Counted from the first letter of the stretch, positions 51,811 to 60,130 are shown. The stretch is 64,000 bases of DNA from an uncultured Oscillibacter sp. (GCA_900770295.1 CAAGJQ010000153.1:95540-159539), one strand, 5' to 3'. Numbers and translations are program-made. Notes: a model not told the origin generated them from the sequence alone.

Positions 51811-52949
51811 TCTATCTGGACAATGCCGCCACCACCCGCCCCAAGCCGCCTGCCGTGGCGGAGGCGGTGGCGGCTGCCATGGCCCATTACGGCAACTGCG
51901 GCCGGGGCGTCCATGACGACGCCCTGGAGGCGGCCCGGTCGGTGTACGCGGTCCGGGAGCAGCTGGCCGGGCTGTTCAGCTGTCCCCGGGCGGACCATGT
52001 GGCGTTCACCATGAACTCCACCATGGCGCTGAATATCGCCGTCTCCGGCCTGCTGGGGCCGGGGGACCATGTGATCTCCACGGACCTGGAGCACAACTCC
52101 GTCCTGCGGCCCCTGTACCGCCTGCGGCAGCAGGGGGGAGCGGTAGACTTCGTGCCAGCCGATCAGAACGGAGCGATCGACTATGAGGACTTTGAAAAGC
52201 TGCTGCGGCCTGATACCCGGGCCGTGGTCTGCACCCATGGCTCCAACCTGACGGGGGACCTGGTGGATATCGGCCGGGTGGGGGCGTTTTGTCACGCCCA
52301 CGGCCTGCTGTTCATCCTGGACGCCTCTCAGACGGCGGGGGTGTTTCCCATCGACATGGAGAGCCAGCATATCGACGTGGTCTGCTTTACCGGCCACAAG
52401 AGCCTGCTGGGCCCCCAGGGCACCGGCGGCCTGTGCGTCCGGGAGGGCGTGGACATCCGCCCCTTCGCCGTGGGCGGCACCGGTGTCCAGAGCTATTCCG
52501 AGACCCAGCCGGAGGACTGGCCCACCCGTTTGGAGGCCGGGACCCTGAACAGCCATGGGCTGGCCGGACTGGGGGCGGCGCTGGACTTCATCATGGAGAC
52601 CGGCATGAATGTCATCCGGGCCCATGAGACGGCCCTGTCCCGGCGGTTTTACGAGGCCGTCCGGGAGCTGCCGGGGGTCACGGTATACGGGAATTTCACG
52701 GCCCCGGAGCGGGCGCCCATCGTGACGCTGAACATTGCCGGCCTGGATTCAGCAGAGGTGTCCGACGAGCTGGCGGAGCGGTTCGGCATCGCCACCCGGC
52801 CCGGCGCCCACTGTGCGCCCCGGCTTCACCGGGCGCTGGGCACCACGGAGCAGGGGGCCGTCCGGTTCTCCTGGTCGTATTTCAACACGGAGGCCGAGAC
52901 GGACGCGGCGGCGGACGCCGTGCGCGTCCTGGCGGAGGAGGCCCAGTGA
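51807..52949 (+). CDS. Class V aminotransferase-fold cysteine desulfurase/selenocysteine lyase-like
   Basis: PLP enzyme of 380 residues. Start region YLDNAATTRPKPP, PLP Lys198 in FTGHKSLLGPQG and active Cys336 in GAHCAPRLH are as in the SufS/CsdB/NifS families. It would release sulfur or selenium from cysteine or selenocysteine and load it on YedF. The start is GTG 51807, overlapping the yedF stop by four bases. The nearby YedF and DUF3343 partners favour a selenium role. Confidence 0.88.
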   Translation: MIYLDNAATTRPKPPAVAEAVAAAMAHYGNCGRGVHDDALEAARSVYAVREQLAGLFSCPRADHVAFTMNSTMALNIAVSGLLGPGDHVISTDLEHNSVLRPLYRLRQQGGAVDFVPADQNGAIDYEDFEKLLRPDTRAVVCTHGSNLTGDLVDIGRVGAFCHAHGLLFILDASQTAGVFPIDMESQHIDVVCFTGHKSLLGPQGTGGLCVREGVDIRPFAVGGTGVQSYSETQPEDWPTRLEAGTLNSHGLAGLGAALDFIMETGMNVIRAHETALSRRFYEAVRELPGVTVYGNFTAPERAPIVTLNIAGLDSAEVSDELAERFGIATRPGAHCAPRLHRALGTTEQGAVRFSWSYFNTEAETDAAADAVRVLAEEAQ

Positions 52950-52950
52950 C

Positions 52951-53187
52951 ATGCGGGAAAAGACGGAGAAGTGCGTGGTGACCTTCCGCACCACCACCGG
53001 CGCCATGGCCATGGAGCGGCTGTGCCATGCCGGGGGTCTGCCGGGGCGGCTGATCCCCGTGCCACGGACCATCACGGCGGGCTGCGGAATGTGCTGGGCG
53101 GCTCCGCCCGGGAGCCGGGAGGCCCTGGAGGAGCTGGTCATGAGAGAACACTTGGATGTGGACGGCATTTATGCTATAATCCTCTGA
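52951..53187 (+). CDS. DUF3343 putative Se/S carrier-like protein
   Basis: Protein of 78 residues (MREKTEKCVVTFRTTTGAMA, ending VDGIYAIIL) with the Gly-Cys-Gly motif ITAGCGMCW, the possible chalcogen carrier site. The DUF3343 family goes with YedF and selenium genes in Clostridia. The start follows the previous stop by a single base and GGAGGAGG lies just upstream, so translation is coupled. The function is inferred from association only. Confidence 0.85.
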   Translation: MREKTEKCVVTFRTTTGAMAMERLCHAGGLPGRLIPVPRTITAGCGMCWAAPPGSREALEELVMREHLDVDGIYAIIL

Positions 53188-53250
53188 TGCGGGACTTCCG
53201 TGCGAAACGGGGAACCGCTGTATCATGACAGGAAAAGGGGATGACCGCCG

Positions 53251-53424
53251 GTGGCAACCAATTGTGAAGAGTGCGTCCACTACGACTATGACGACGAGAT
53301 AGACGCCTATTACTGCACCATGGACCTGGACGAGGACGAGATGGAGCGGTTCCTGCGCAGCGCAAACAACGCCTGCCCCTTCTATCGCCGGGGCGACGAC
53401 TACGAGACCGCCCGGCGGCAGTGA
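53251..53424 (+). CDS. Small Cys/Asp-rich protein, DUF6472-like (57 aa)
   Basis: Starts with GTG 53251 behind AAAAGGGG and encodes 57 residues: NCEECVHYDYDDEIDAYYC, an acidic DLDEDEMERF, then ACPFYRRGDDYETARRQ. Four Cys (two in CxxC) suit a small zinc site. The pattern agrees with the small clostridial DUF6472 family as I remember it. It ends 11 bases before the Nudix start and seems to be read with it. The function is unknown. Confidence 0.75.
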   Translation: MATNCEECVHYDYDDEIDAYYCTMDLDEDEMERFLRSANNACPFYRRGDDYETARRQ

Positions 53425-53435
53425 GGAGCGAGTAT

Positions 53436-53954
53436 ATGGAATTGGTGGATTTGTACGATGAAAACCGCGTCCCTTTGGGCAGAGTGGCGGAGCGCCATGC
53501 CCCTAAGGGGCCTGGCGAATACCGCATGGTGGTCCATGTCTGCGTGTTTGACAGGCGGGGGCGGCTGCTGATCCAGCAGCGGGCACCTCAGAAAACGGTC
53601 TATCCGTATCTGTGGGACGTGTCCGTGGGCGGCGGCGTGGACGCCGGAGAGACCAGCCGCCAGGGCGCGGAGCGGGAATTCCGGGAGGAACTGGGGTATC
53701 CCCTGGACCTGACCGGCCTGCGGCCTTCCGTGACGGTGAATTTTGACGGGGGCTTTGATGACTTTTACATTTTGGTAAAGGACCTGGACGAGACAGCCCT
53801 GGTGCTCCAAAAGGAGGAGGTCAGCGCCGTCCGGTGGGTGACGATGGAAGAGCTGCTGAACATGGTGGACGACGGCAGCTTCATCTCCTACCCCGAGAGC
53901 TTTTTGCGGTTTTTGTTCGATATGCGGGAGACTTTTGGGTTTCCGACGAAATAA
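53436..53954 (+). CDS. Nudix hydrolase
   Basis: Nudix protein of 172 residues. The Nudix box is complete: GGVDAGETSRQGAEREFREE followed by LGY, with the REx2EE Glu residues that bind magnesium. The start MELVDLYDENRVPLG and the insert around the box resemble the IDI-like/YfcD group of Nudix enzymes. Substrate unknown. ATG 53436 follows GAGGAG. It is the last gene of the run from 51193 or 53251. Confidence 0.9.
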   Translation: MELVDLYDENRVPLGRVAERHAPKGPGEYRMVVHVCVFDRRGRLLIQQRAPQKTVYPYLWDVSVGGGVDAGETSRQGAEREFREELGYPLDLTGLRPSVTVNFDGGFDDFYILVKDLDETALVLQKEEVSAVRWVTMEELLNMVDDGSFISYPESFLRFLFDMRETFGFPTK

Positions 53955-53994
53955 AAAAGCGCCGGCGCCGCGGGCATTGTCCGCGGCGCCGGCG
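53953..53994. terminator. Bidirectional terminator between Nudix and SSB-like genes
   Basis: Fourteen-pair perfect stem CGCCGGCGCCGCGG / CCGCGGCGCCGGCG, loop GCATTGT. Six T on the minus strand, three on the plus strand. Confidence 0.85.
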
Positions 53995-54002
53995 TTTGCG
54001 TC

Positions 54003-54617
54003 TCAGGAATCCTCCGGTGTCTCCGGCTCCAGAAGGTGCATCATGGAGACTTCGTATGCCACCCGCTCCTCCGAGCCGGTATCCGTGACTTTGCGGTATG
54101 TACGGCTCTGTACCCGTCCCTCCAGGGCCAGAGGATCCCCGACCTGCAGGCGGCTGGCCTGCACAGCCAACTGTCCCCAGGCGATGACCGGCAGGTAGTC
54201 CGCCCGGCCATACCGGCGGGGAGAGGCCAGCATCAGATCGCAGATGCTGCGGCCCAGAGGCGTCCTGCGGAAGACCGGCGGCTTACACAGCGCACCGGAC
54301 AGGGAGATCTGATTGCAGGGCTCCCCAAGCCCGGGAGTGATCTCCTGGGCGTAGATGGTCAGCACCAGGCGGTTGCCCACGCCACTGCGGTTGTTGAAGG
54401 AGCGCAGAGGGCCCCGCACGCGCAGAGGCCCCTCTGTATTCGCCAGTGGGAGAAGCGCTTCCGGCAGCAGAACCGGCAGGATGTCCGGCGTGCCGGACAG
54501 ACGGGGGACCTGCAGGAAAAAGCGGTAAAACTGAATGCCGTGATTTTCGTGGGACCATTCCGGTGCCGCCAGGGGGCGGCCTTCCAACAGCACGTCATTT
54601 TGAATCTGAGTTGTCAT
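54003..54617 (-). CDS. Single-stranded DNA-binding (OB-fold) protein
   Basis: Protein of 204 residues with two OB-like halves. The second half (ISLSGALCKPPVFRRTPLGR, then YLPVIAWGQLAVQASRLQVGD and LEGRVQSRTYRK) is the PriB/SSB pattern; the first half is a more divergent OB-like part (PRLSGTPDILPVLLPEALL). It should bind single-stranded DNA. No acidic Phe-terminated SSB tail is present, so it is not the main SSB. ATG 54617 follows AGAGGTG; the GTG at 54626 is less likely. Confidence 0.8.
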   Translation of the reverse strand: MTTQIQNDVLLEGRPLAAPEWSHENHGIQFYRFFLQVPRLSGTPDILPVLLPEALLPLANTEGPLRVRGPLRSFNNRSGVGNRLVLTIYAQEITPGLGEPCNQISLSGALCKPPVFRRTPLGRSICDLMLASPRRYGRADYLPVIAWGQLAVQASRLQVGDPLALEGRVQSRTYRKVTDTGSEERVAYEVSMMHLLEPETPEDS

Positions 54618-54756
54618 GTTGTCCACCTCTCGGTCGTGATGATGCAGTGTATGAGGAAAAGGAGCGGGATATACCTTCCCTGTCCGGGAAAAATATGACT
54701 GATCTGGAGAGGCGGATGAAAATGTAGTTTCCTTCGGAGGGGGGCAAAGAATCAGG

Positions 54757-54786
54757 TTGATTTTTGGGGAGCTGCCCGATTATAAT
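54757..54786 (+). promoter_or_regulatory. Promoter of the Mbeg1-like gene
   Basis: TTGATT (54757-54762), 18 bases, TATAAT (54781-54786). Confidence 0.8.
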
Positions 54787-54815
54787 GTCTGTATCTGAAT
54801 TTTGGAGGACGGCGC

Positions 54816-55988
54816 ATGGCGAATTTACTGGATTATCTGGACTGGCGGGGGGATCTGACACTGGAACAGTCCCCCTTCAACGAGGTGGACAATCTGATTC
54901 TGGCGGAGCTGTCCTTTGTGGATTTCAAAGAGATCGTCCCCGCTCCCGGTGAGGGGGAGAGCGTGAACCTGCGTGAGGCGGCGGAGGCCTTTTTCGCGAA
55001 ATTCCCAGCGGGAGAGAAAATCGACATGGGCGTCCTGGTGCCCGCCGCCATCCCGGATATGCTGCGAAAGATGGCGGATTCCCGGCGCTTCGGCGATATG
55101 AGGCTGAACTGCTTCGTGGATCACCTGGACGTGGGCAGAGGGGAGCAGTTCGCGGCCCTTGCCATCGAGACAGGGGACAAGACCCTCTACCTCTCCTTCC
55201 GGGGGACTGACGACACCCTGGCGGGCTGGAAGGAGGACTTTGAGCTGGCCTGCATGCCGGAGGTGCCTGCCCAGAAAAAGGCGCTGGATTATGTCCGTGA
55301 CGCGGCAAAGCAGTTTCCGAGAAAGAAGCTGCGTCTGGGAGGACACTCCAAGGGCGGAAATCTGGCGGTGTATGCCGGCGTATTCTGCCCCGAGAGCGTG
55401 CAGCGGCGCATCATCGCCGTCTGGTCCAACGACGGCCCCGGCTTTCACACAGACCTGCTGGACCTGCCGGAGCACCGGCGCATCGCGGAGCGCATCTACT
55501 CCATCGTGCCCAAGTCCTCTGTGGTGGGGATGCTGCTGGAGCACGAGGAGGATTACACGGTGGTGGACAGCGACCAGTTGGGCTTCATGCAGCATGACGG
55601 TTTTTCCTGGCAGGTGATGGGGGATCACTTTGTGACATTGCGGCAGGTGACCCGGCAGGCCCATCTCAGCGATCAGGAGCTGCGGAAGTGGGTCCACGGA
55701 CTGAGCGTAGAACAGCGGGAGGTCTTTGTGAACGCGATGTTCGACGTGCTGACGGCCTCCGGCGCCGTGACACTGACGGACCTGAAGGACGACAGCTTCA
55801 AGGCCGTGGGAGCCATTATCAAGGCCATGAAGGATTTGGACAAGGAGACCCGGGACGGCCTGTGGGACTTCCTGGCCATCCTCTTCAAGAGCAATCTGCG
55901 CATGGTGCTGGAGGGCATCCAGGAGGAGACAGAGAAGAAGCGGAGCAACCGGCGGCGCCTCGGAAAGAAGAAAGAGACGGAGGCGTGA
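54816..55988 (+). CDS. Mbeg1-like (DUF2974) alpha/beta-hydrolase
   Basis: Protein of 390 residues with an alpha/beta-hydrolase core. The nucleophile elbow is GGHSKGGN (Ser about 192), the oxyanion side is LSFRGTDDTLAGW, and a His further on lies in GDHFVTL. Start MANLLDYLDWRGDLTLEQ is the usual beginning of the Mbeg1-like family of Firmicutes. The substrate is unknown; lipid or ester hydrolysis is the likely chemistry. The charged C-terminus (KKRSNRRRLGKKKE) could touch membrane or RNA. Single gene. Confidence 0.88.
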   Translation: MANLLDYLDWRGDLTLEQSPFNEVDNLILAELSFVDFKEIVPAPGEGESVNLREAAEAFFAKFPAGEKIDMGVLVPAAIPDMLRKMADSRRFGDMRLNCFVDHLDVGRGEQFAALAIETGDKTLYLSFRGTDDTLAGWKEDFELACMPEVPAQKKALDYVRDAAKQFPRKKLRLGGHSKGGNLAVYAGVFCPESVQRRIIAVWSNDGPGFHTDLLDLPEHRRIAERIYSIVPKSSVVGMLLEHEEDYTVVDSDQLGFMQHDGFSWQVMGDHFVTLRQVTRQAHLSDQELRKWVHGLSVEQREVFVNAMFDVLTASGAVTLTDLKDDSFKAVGAIIKAMKDLDKETRDGLWDFLAILFKSNLRMVLEGIQEETEKKRSNRRRLGKKKETEA

Positions 55989-56004
55989 GGCACGGGACGT
56001 CCTC

Positions 56005-56033
56005 TTGACAACCTCGCCGGCCCGTGTTAGATT
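56005..56033 (+). promoter_or_regulatory. Promoter of the MATE exporter gene
   Basis: TTGACA (56005-56010), 17 bases, TAGATT (56028-56033). The dyad CACGGG (55991-55996) and CCCGTG (56021-56026) flanks the -35 box. Confidence 0.75.
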
Positions 56034-56037
56034 AGGA

Positions 56038-56124
56038 GACGTTCATCGGAGGGCTTGTGGCCGCAGTCACGAAGCCGGATAAGATGCCGGGTGGCGCCCG
56101 GGGTCTTGTCCGGCTTTTCTTTTT
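56038..56124 (+). promoter_or_regulatory. Leader RNA with a terminator, riboswitch candidate (guanidine-IV-like context)
   Basis: Predicted transcript starts near 56040. Hairpin P1: GGCTTGTGG (56052-56060) with TCAC-G-AAGCC (56067-56076). Directly overlapping it by three bases is a long terminator stem (56074-56091 with 56097-56114) followed by TTTTCTTTTT. Loop CCGC of P1 (56061-56064) could pair with GTGG in the terminator loop (56091-56094). Guanidine-IV (mepA-motif) riboswitches precede MATE genes in Clostridia, but I cannot confirm the consensus by eye. Confidence 0.6.
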
Positions 56125-56145
56125 GCCCGGACCTAGGAGGTAGCT

Positions 56146-57507
56146 ATGAAGAGAGAACACGATTTTACCCAGGGGGCCATTCTGCCCACCCTGCTGCGCT
56201 TCGCCCTGCCGGTACTGCTGGCGCTGCTGCTTCAGGCCATGTACGGCGCGGTGGATCTGCAGGTGGTGGGGAAGTTCGGCGCGGCGGCGGATATCTCCGC
56301 TGTCTCCACCGGAAGCCAGGTGATGCAAACCGTCACTGTGGTCATCACCGGCCTGGCCATGGGCGTGACCGTACTGCTGGGACAAAAGATCGGCGAGGGC
56401 AGGCCTGACGAGGCCGGCCGTGCCGTGGGCTGCGGCATCTGCCTGTTCGGCGTAGTGGCGCTGGCGGTTACCGCCGTCATGCTGCTGGCCGCGCCCTGGA
56501 TGGCGGCGCTGATGCAGGCCCCGGCGGACGCCTTTGCCGGCACCGTGGTATATGTGCGCATTTGCTCTGCGGGCGCGGTGTTCATCGTGGCCTACAACAT
56601 CCTGGGCAGCATTTTCCGGGGACTGGGAGACTCCCGGATGCCTCTGCTGACCGTTGCCATTGCCTGTGTGTTCAACATCGCCGGGGACCTGCTGCTGGTG
56701 GGCGGGGCCGGAATGGGCGTGGCGGGCGCCGCCATTGCCACTGTGGCCGCCCAGGCAATCAGCGTGGTGCTGTCCCTGCTGATCATCCGCCGCCGGAAAC
56801 TGCCCTTTACGATGGCAAGGGCGGATATCCGATTTGACAGGGAGATCACCGGAAAGATCCTGCGGCTGGGAACTCCGGTGGCCTTCCAGGATCTGCTGGT
56901 CAGCCTGTCCTTTCTGGCCATCATCGCCATTGCCAACGCCATGGGCACCATCGCCTCCGCCGGCGTGGGCGTAGCGGAGAAGCTGTGCGCCTTTGTCATG
57001 CTGGTGCCCTCGGCCTATATGCAGTCCATGTCCGCCTTTGTAGCCCAGAATGTGGGCGCGGGCAGGGAGGACCGGGCCAGGAAGGCGCTGCTGTGCGGCA
57101 TCGTGTCCTCACTTGCGGCGGGCCTGGTGATGGGCTGGGCGGCGTTTTTCCATGGGGACCTGCTGGCCGGACTCTTCGCGGAGGACACGGCGGTCATCGC
57201 GGCGGCCTGGGAGTATCTGAAGGCCTATGCCATCGACTGCCTGCTGACCAGCTTTCTGTTCTGTTTTGTGGGTTATTTCAACGGCCACGGGCAGACTGTA
57301 TTCGTCATGGCCCAGGGCTTTGTGGGAGCCCTGGGCGTCCGGATGCCGGCGGCATTCCTCATGAGCCGCGTGGCGGCAGGCTCGCTGTTTTGCCTGGGCC
57401 TGTCCACGCCGGCCTCCACCGTGGTGCAGATCCTGCTGTGCCTCGGCTGGTTTCTGCGGCAGAAAAACAGACAGGCACCCGAAAAACTCCCTTCAGACAA
57501 CAGATAA
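56146..57507 (+). CDS. MATE-family multidrug/cation exporter
   Basis: Membrane exporter of 453 residues with twelve helices in two halves; MKREHDFTQGAILPTLLRFA, DLQVVGKFGAAADISAVSTG and the second-half repeat VGVAEKLCAFVMLVPSAYMQ are the MATE/NorM-MepA pattern. It moves organic cations out in exchange for sodium or protons. GGAGG precedes ATG 56146. The gene is single; its leader carries a terminator, so expression seems to depend on read-through control. Confidence 0.92.
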   Translation: MKREHDFTQGAILPTLLRFALPVLLALLLQAMYGAVDLQVVGKFGAAADISAVSTGSQVMQTVTVVITGLAMGVTVLLGQKIGEGRPDEAGRAVGCGICLFGVVALAVTAVMLLAAPWMAALMQAPADAFAGTVVYVRICSAGAVFIVAYNILGSIFRGLGDSRMPLLTVAIACVFNIAGDLLLVGGAGMGVAGAAIATVAAQAISVVLSLLIIRRRKLPFTMARADIRFDREITGKILRLGTPVAFQDLLVSLSFLAIIAIANAMGTIASAGVGVAEKLCAFVMLVPSAYMQSMSAFVAQNVGAGREDRARKALLCGIVSSLAAGLVMGWAAFFHGDLLAGLFAEDTAVIAAAWEYLKAYAIDCLLTSFLFCFVGYFNGHGQTVFVMAQGFVGALGVRMPAAFLMSRVAAGSLFCLGLSTPASTVVQILLCLGWFLRQKNRQAPEKLPSDNR

Positions 57508-57537
57508 AGAAGGCAGGCCGTGCGGCCTGCCTTCTTT
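57506..57537. terminator. Bidirectional terminator between MATE and obg genes
   Basis: Perfect stem AAAGAAGGCAGGCC / GGCCTGCCTTCTTT with loop GTGC. Confidence 0.9.
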
Positions 57538-57541
57538 CTGA

Positions 57542-58828
57542 TCAGCTCTGATATTCGAATTCCAGATCGTACATGGATACCGTGTCGCCGTCCTGGATGC
57601 CCATTTCCTCCAGCTGCTGAAAAAGACCCGACTCCCGCAGCGCTTTGTCGAAGTACATCCGGCTCTCGTAGTCGCTGAAGTTGACATTGCCCATGAGCCG
57701 CTGCAGCCAGGGACCCTCCACCAGCCAGGTGTGGCCGTCGTCGGCACGCTGAATGTTCAGCGGCGCGGAGGTATCTACCACCGGCGGCCTGGGCACATAC
57801 TCCGGCTCATACACCGTGACGGGGGGCAGGACGGACAGCATCTCCGCCACCTTGCTTACCAGCTGGCGGGTGCCCTGGTGGGCGGCGGCGGAGATCTCCA
57901 GCAGGGTAAAGCCCTTGGCCTCCACGTGGGCCCGGAGCCGCTCCAGATTTTCGGGGTCCTCCATGATATCCACCTTGTTGGCCGCCACGATCTGGGGGCG
58001 GTCCGCCAGATCGGCGCTGTACTGTGTCAGCTCCTCATTGATGGCGTCAAAGTCCGCCACCGGGTCCCGGCCCTCGCTGCCGGACACATCCACCACATGG
58101 ACCAGCAGGCGGCAGCGGTCGATGTGCCGCAGGAAGTCGTGGCCCAGACCGGCACCCTCGCTGGCACCCTCGATGATGCCGGGGATGTCCGCCATGACGA
58201 AGCTGACGCCCTCGTCCACCCACACCACGCCCAGGTTGGGGAACAGGGTGGTGAAATGATAGTTGGCGATCTTGGGCTGGGCTTTCGACACCACGCTCAA
58301 AAGGGTGGACTTGCCCACGTTGGGGAAGCCGATGAGGCCCACGTCCGCCAGCAGCTTCAGCTCCAGCACCACGTCGTGGCTCTCGCCGGGCAGGCCCGCC
58401 TTGGCGAAGCGGGGCACCTGCCGGGTGGGGGTGGCGAAGTGCATGTTGCCCCAGCCGCCCCGGCCGCCCTTACACAGGACATAGGGCTCCTTGTCGCTCA
58501 TATCCTTGATGATCTCGTTGGTCTCGGCGTCTCGGACCAGCGTGCCCCGGGGGACCCGGATGACCAGATCCTCGCCGTTTTTGCCGGATTTCCGGGCGCC
58601 CTGGCCGTCCATGCCGTTGGGCGCCACGTATTTGCGCTTGTAGCGGAAGTCCATCAGGGTGGACATGTTGTCATCCACCACCAGGACGATGGAGCCGCCC
58701 TTACCGCCGTCGCCGCCGTCCGGGCCGCCGGCCGCCACGTATTTCTCCCGGTGGAAGGATACGACGCCGTTGCCGCCGTTGCCGGCCCGGACGGTGATCC
58801 GGGCCTTGTCGATGAAAGAAGTTGCCAT
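57542..58828 (-). CDS. obg: GTPase Obg/CgtA
   Basis: Essential ribosome-associated GTPase of 428 residues. N-terminal Gly-rich Obg domain (about 1-158, AGNGGNGVVSF, GGPDGGDGGKGG), G domain (P-loop GFPNVGKST, DIPGIIEGA, then NKVD), and a C-terminal OCT domain (about 340-428). Longer than E. coli Obg because of the OCT part, as in Bacillus. It takes part in large-subunit assembly, stress and sporulation control. ATG 58828 follows GGAGGTG. It sits after rplU-prp-rpmA, the usual order, but has its own promoter. Confidence 0.95.
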   Translation of the reverse strand: MATSFIDKARITVRAGNGGNGVVSFHREKYVAAGGPDGGDGGKGGSIVLVVDDNMSTLMDFRYKRKYVAPNGMDGQGARKSGKNGEDLVIRVPRGTLVRDAETNEIIKDMSDKEPYVLCKGGRGGWGNMHFATPTRQVPRFAKAGLPGESHDVVLELKLLADVGLIGFPNVGKSTLLSVVSKAQPKIANYHFTTLFPNLGVVWVDEGVSFVMADIPGIIEGASEGAGLGHDFLRHIDRCRLLVHVVDVSGSEGRDPVADFDAINEELTQYSADLADRPQIVAANKVDIMEDPENLERLRAHVEAKGFTLLEISAAAHQGTRQLVSKVAEMLSVLPPVTVYEPEYVPRPPVVDTSAPLNIQRADDGHTWLVEGPWLQRLMGNVNFSDYESRMYFDKALRESGLFQQLEEMGIQDGDTVSMYDLEFEYQS

Positions 58829-58855
58829 GGAAACACACCTCCGTTGTTTGATGAT

Positions 58856-58902
58856 AGTATACCCGTAGAGGCGCACACATCCCAAGACACGGGGCCCGTG
58901 TC
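58856..58902 (-). promoter_or_regulatory. obg promoter with abutting palindrome
   Basis: On the minus strand TTGGGA (58880-58885), 18 bases, TATACT (58856-58861). The palindrome GACACGGG-G-CCCGTGTC (58886-58902) lies right behind the -35 box. Confidence 0.55.
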
Positions 58903-58921
58903 CTCGGATGCGGACGCCTTG

Positions 58922-58952
58922 AAAAAGAGCCCCGAACTGGCGTTCGGGGCTC
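58922..58952 (-). terminator. Terminator of the rplU-prp-rpmA operon
   Basis: Stem GAGCCCCGAA / TTCGGGGCTC with a six-base loop and five T on the minus strand. Confidence 0.85.
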
Positions 58953-58969
58953 CCAAAAGTTCTGATTGC

Positions 58970-59251
58970 TTACTCAGCCTCGTAAACAGAAGCCTGCTTA
59001 CGATCCTTGCCCAGGCGCTCGAAACGGAGCACGCCGTCCACCTTGGCGAACAGAGTATCGTCAGTGCCGATACCGACGTTGGTGCCGGGATGGATACGGG
59101 TGCCGCGCTGGCGAACCAGAATGTTGCCGGCCTTGACGAACTGACCATCGGCGCGCTTGGGACCAAGGCGCTTGGACTCGGAGTCACGGCCGTTCTTGGT
59201 AGAGCCGCCGCCCTTCTTGTGGGCGAAGAACTGAAGACCAATACGAATCAT
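58970..59251 (-). CDS. rpmA: Ribosomal protein bL27 with cleavable N-terminal extension
   Basis: Large-subunit protein of 93 residues. It starts MIRIGLQFFAHKKGGGSTKN: the LQFF-AHKKG junction is the site that the protease Prp cuts in Firmicutes so that the mature N-terminus can reach the peptidyl-transferase centre. Then GRDSESKRLG, VRQRGTRIHPG and the C-terminal RKQASVYE are typical L27. ATG 59251 gives the known extension length; ATG 59263 is too close to the ribosome site. The prp gene lies just upstream. Confidence 0.95.
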   Translation of the reverse strand: MIRIGLQFFAHKKGGGSTKNGRDSESKRLGPKRADGQFVKAGNILVRQRGTRIHPGTNVGIGTDDTLFAKVDGVLRFERLGKDRKQASVYEAE

Positions 59252-59293
59252 GATACGGACCATCCTTTCTGAAGATTTTTAGATGGAGAGGAA

Positions 59294-59626
59294 TCATTCT
59301 TCCTCCAAAACTTCGATGTTGTCGGGATACTCGTCGTGGAGCTCGGCAAAGTAGACCATCAACCCCGTCAGAAGCGCCTGACAGGTGCTCTCCGCCGTGG
59401 GAGCCAGTCCCCCGGGCAGACGGAACGAGATGGACGCGTCGCTTTCCCGGACCTTCACGGATGCCGCCAGACCCAGCACGTCGTTGATCGTGGCATCCAC
59501 CAGACGGATGGCGCTGGTGATGCCCGCGCAGACGATGTCCGCGCCCTCTTCGGCGTAGCCGCTGTGGCCCTGAGAGTCAAAACCGGTGATCCGGTCGCCC
59601 TCCATGCGGAACGTGACAGTGGTCAT
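59294..59626 (-). CDS. prp: Ribosomal-processing cysteine protease Prp
   Basis: Protease of 110 residues encoded between rplU and rpmA, its standard place. The catalytic dyad is visible: His21 in SQGHSGYAEEGAD and Cys33 in DIVCAGITSA. It removes the N-terminal nonapeptide-like extension of L27. The start at 59626 lies three bases after the rplU stop, so it is coupled to rplU. Conserved and essential in several Firmicutes. Confidence 0.95.
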   Translation of the reverse strand: MTTVTFRMEGDRITGFDSQGHSGYAEEGADIVCAGITSAIRLVDATINDVLGLAASVKVRESDASISFRLPGGLAPTAESTCQALLTGLMVYFAELHDEYPDNIEVLEEE

Positions 59627-59628
59627 GC

Positions 59629-59940
59629 TCAGACAGAGATCTTGCCGATCTCAACCTTGGTGTAAGGCTGACGATGGCCCTGACGCTTGCGGTAACCCTT
59701 CTTGGCGTTGTACTTGAAGATGCGGATCTTCTTGCCCTTGCCGTTCTTGACGATGGTAGCCTCCACGGAAGCGCCCTCCACCACGGGAGTGCCGAAGGTG
59801 GCCTTGTCGCCGTCGATGATGGCCAGGACCTGGTCAAACTTGACGGTGTCGCCGGCTTCCTGGTCCAGCTTCTCGATGTAGACCACGTCGCCCTCAGCGA
59901 CCTTGTACTGCTTACCGCCGGTCACGATGATTGCGTTCAT
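59629..59940 (-). CDS. rplU: Ribosomal protein bL21
   Basis: Large-subunit protein of 103 residues, MNAIIVTGGKQYKVAEGDVV, ending with KKGYRKRQGHRQPYTKVEI, fully typical of L21. The frame is open to an upstream ATG at 59961, but that one has no ribosome site and the family starts at M-x-A-I-I. AAGGAG lies 12 bases before ATG 59940. First gene of rplU-prp-rpmA. Confidence 0.95.
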   Translation of the reverse strand: MNAIIVTGGKQYKVAEGDVVYIEKLDQEAGDTVKFDQVLAIIDGDKATFGTPVVEGASVEATIVKNGKGKKIRIFKYNAKKGYRKRQGHRQPYTKVEIGKISV

Positions 59941-60055
59941 TGTATGTTTCAACTCCTTCATTTACGGGCTCGCTGTCGGGGGCGGCGCCAGGGCGCACTT
60001 ATAGACCCATTCAAAGCGGCTTATCAAGTATATCAATGGAAATGCCGGTTGTCAA
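59941..60055 (-). promoter_or_regulatory. rplU promoter and likely L21 leader
   Basis: On the minus strand TTGACA (60050-60055), 17 bases, TATACT (60027-60032). The leader of about 80 bases (60020-59941) is G/C-rich with CTGGCGCC-type pairing; Firmicutes often carry an autoregulatory L21 leader here, but I cannot match the consensus by eye. Confidence 0.55.
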
Positions 60056-60100
60056 TGGTTTTTGAAAAGAAAAATAGAAAAAGTCAAAATGGACTCTGTG

Positions 60101-60130
60101 TTGTGTCAGATGGCTCACTTATGATATAAT
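60101..60130 (+). promoter_or_regulatory. Promoter of the Spo0A-C-like gene
   Basis: TTGTGT (60101-60106), 18 bases, TATAAT (60125-60130). The leader to the start is about 130 bases. Confidence 0.6.
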
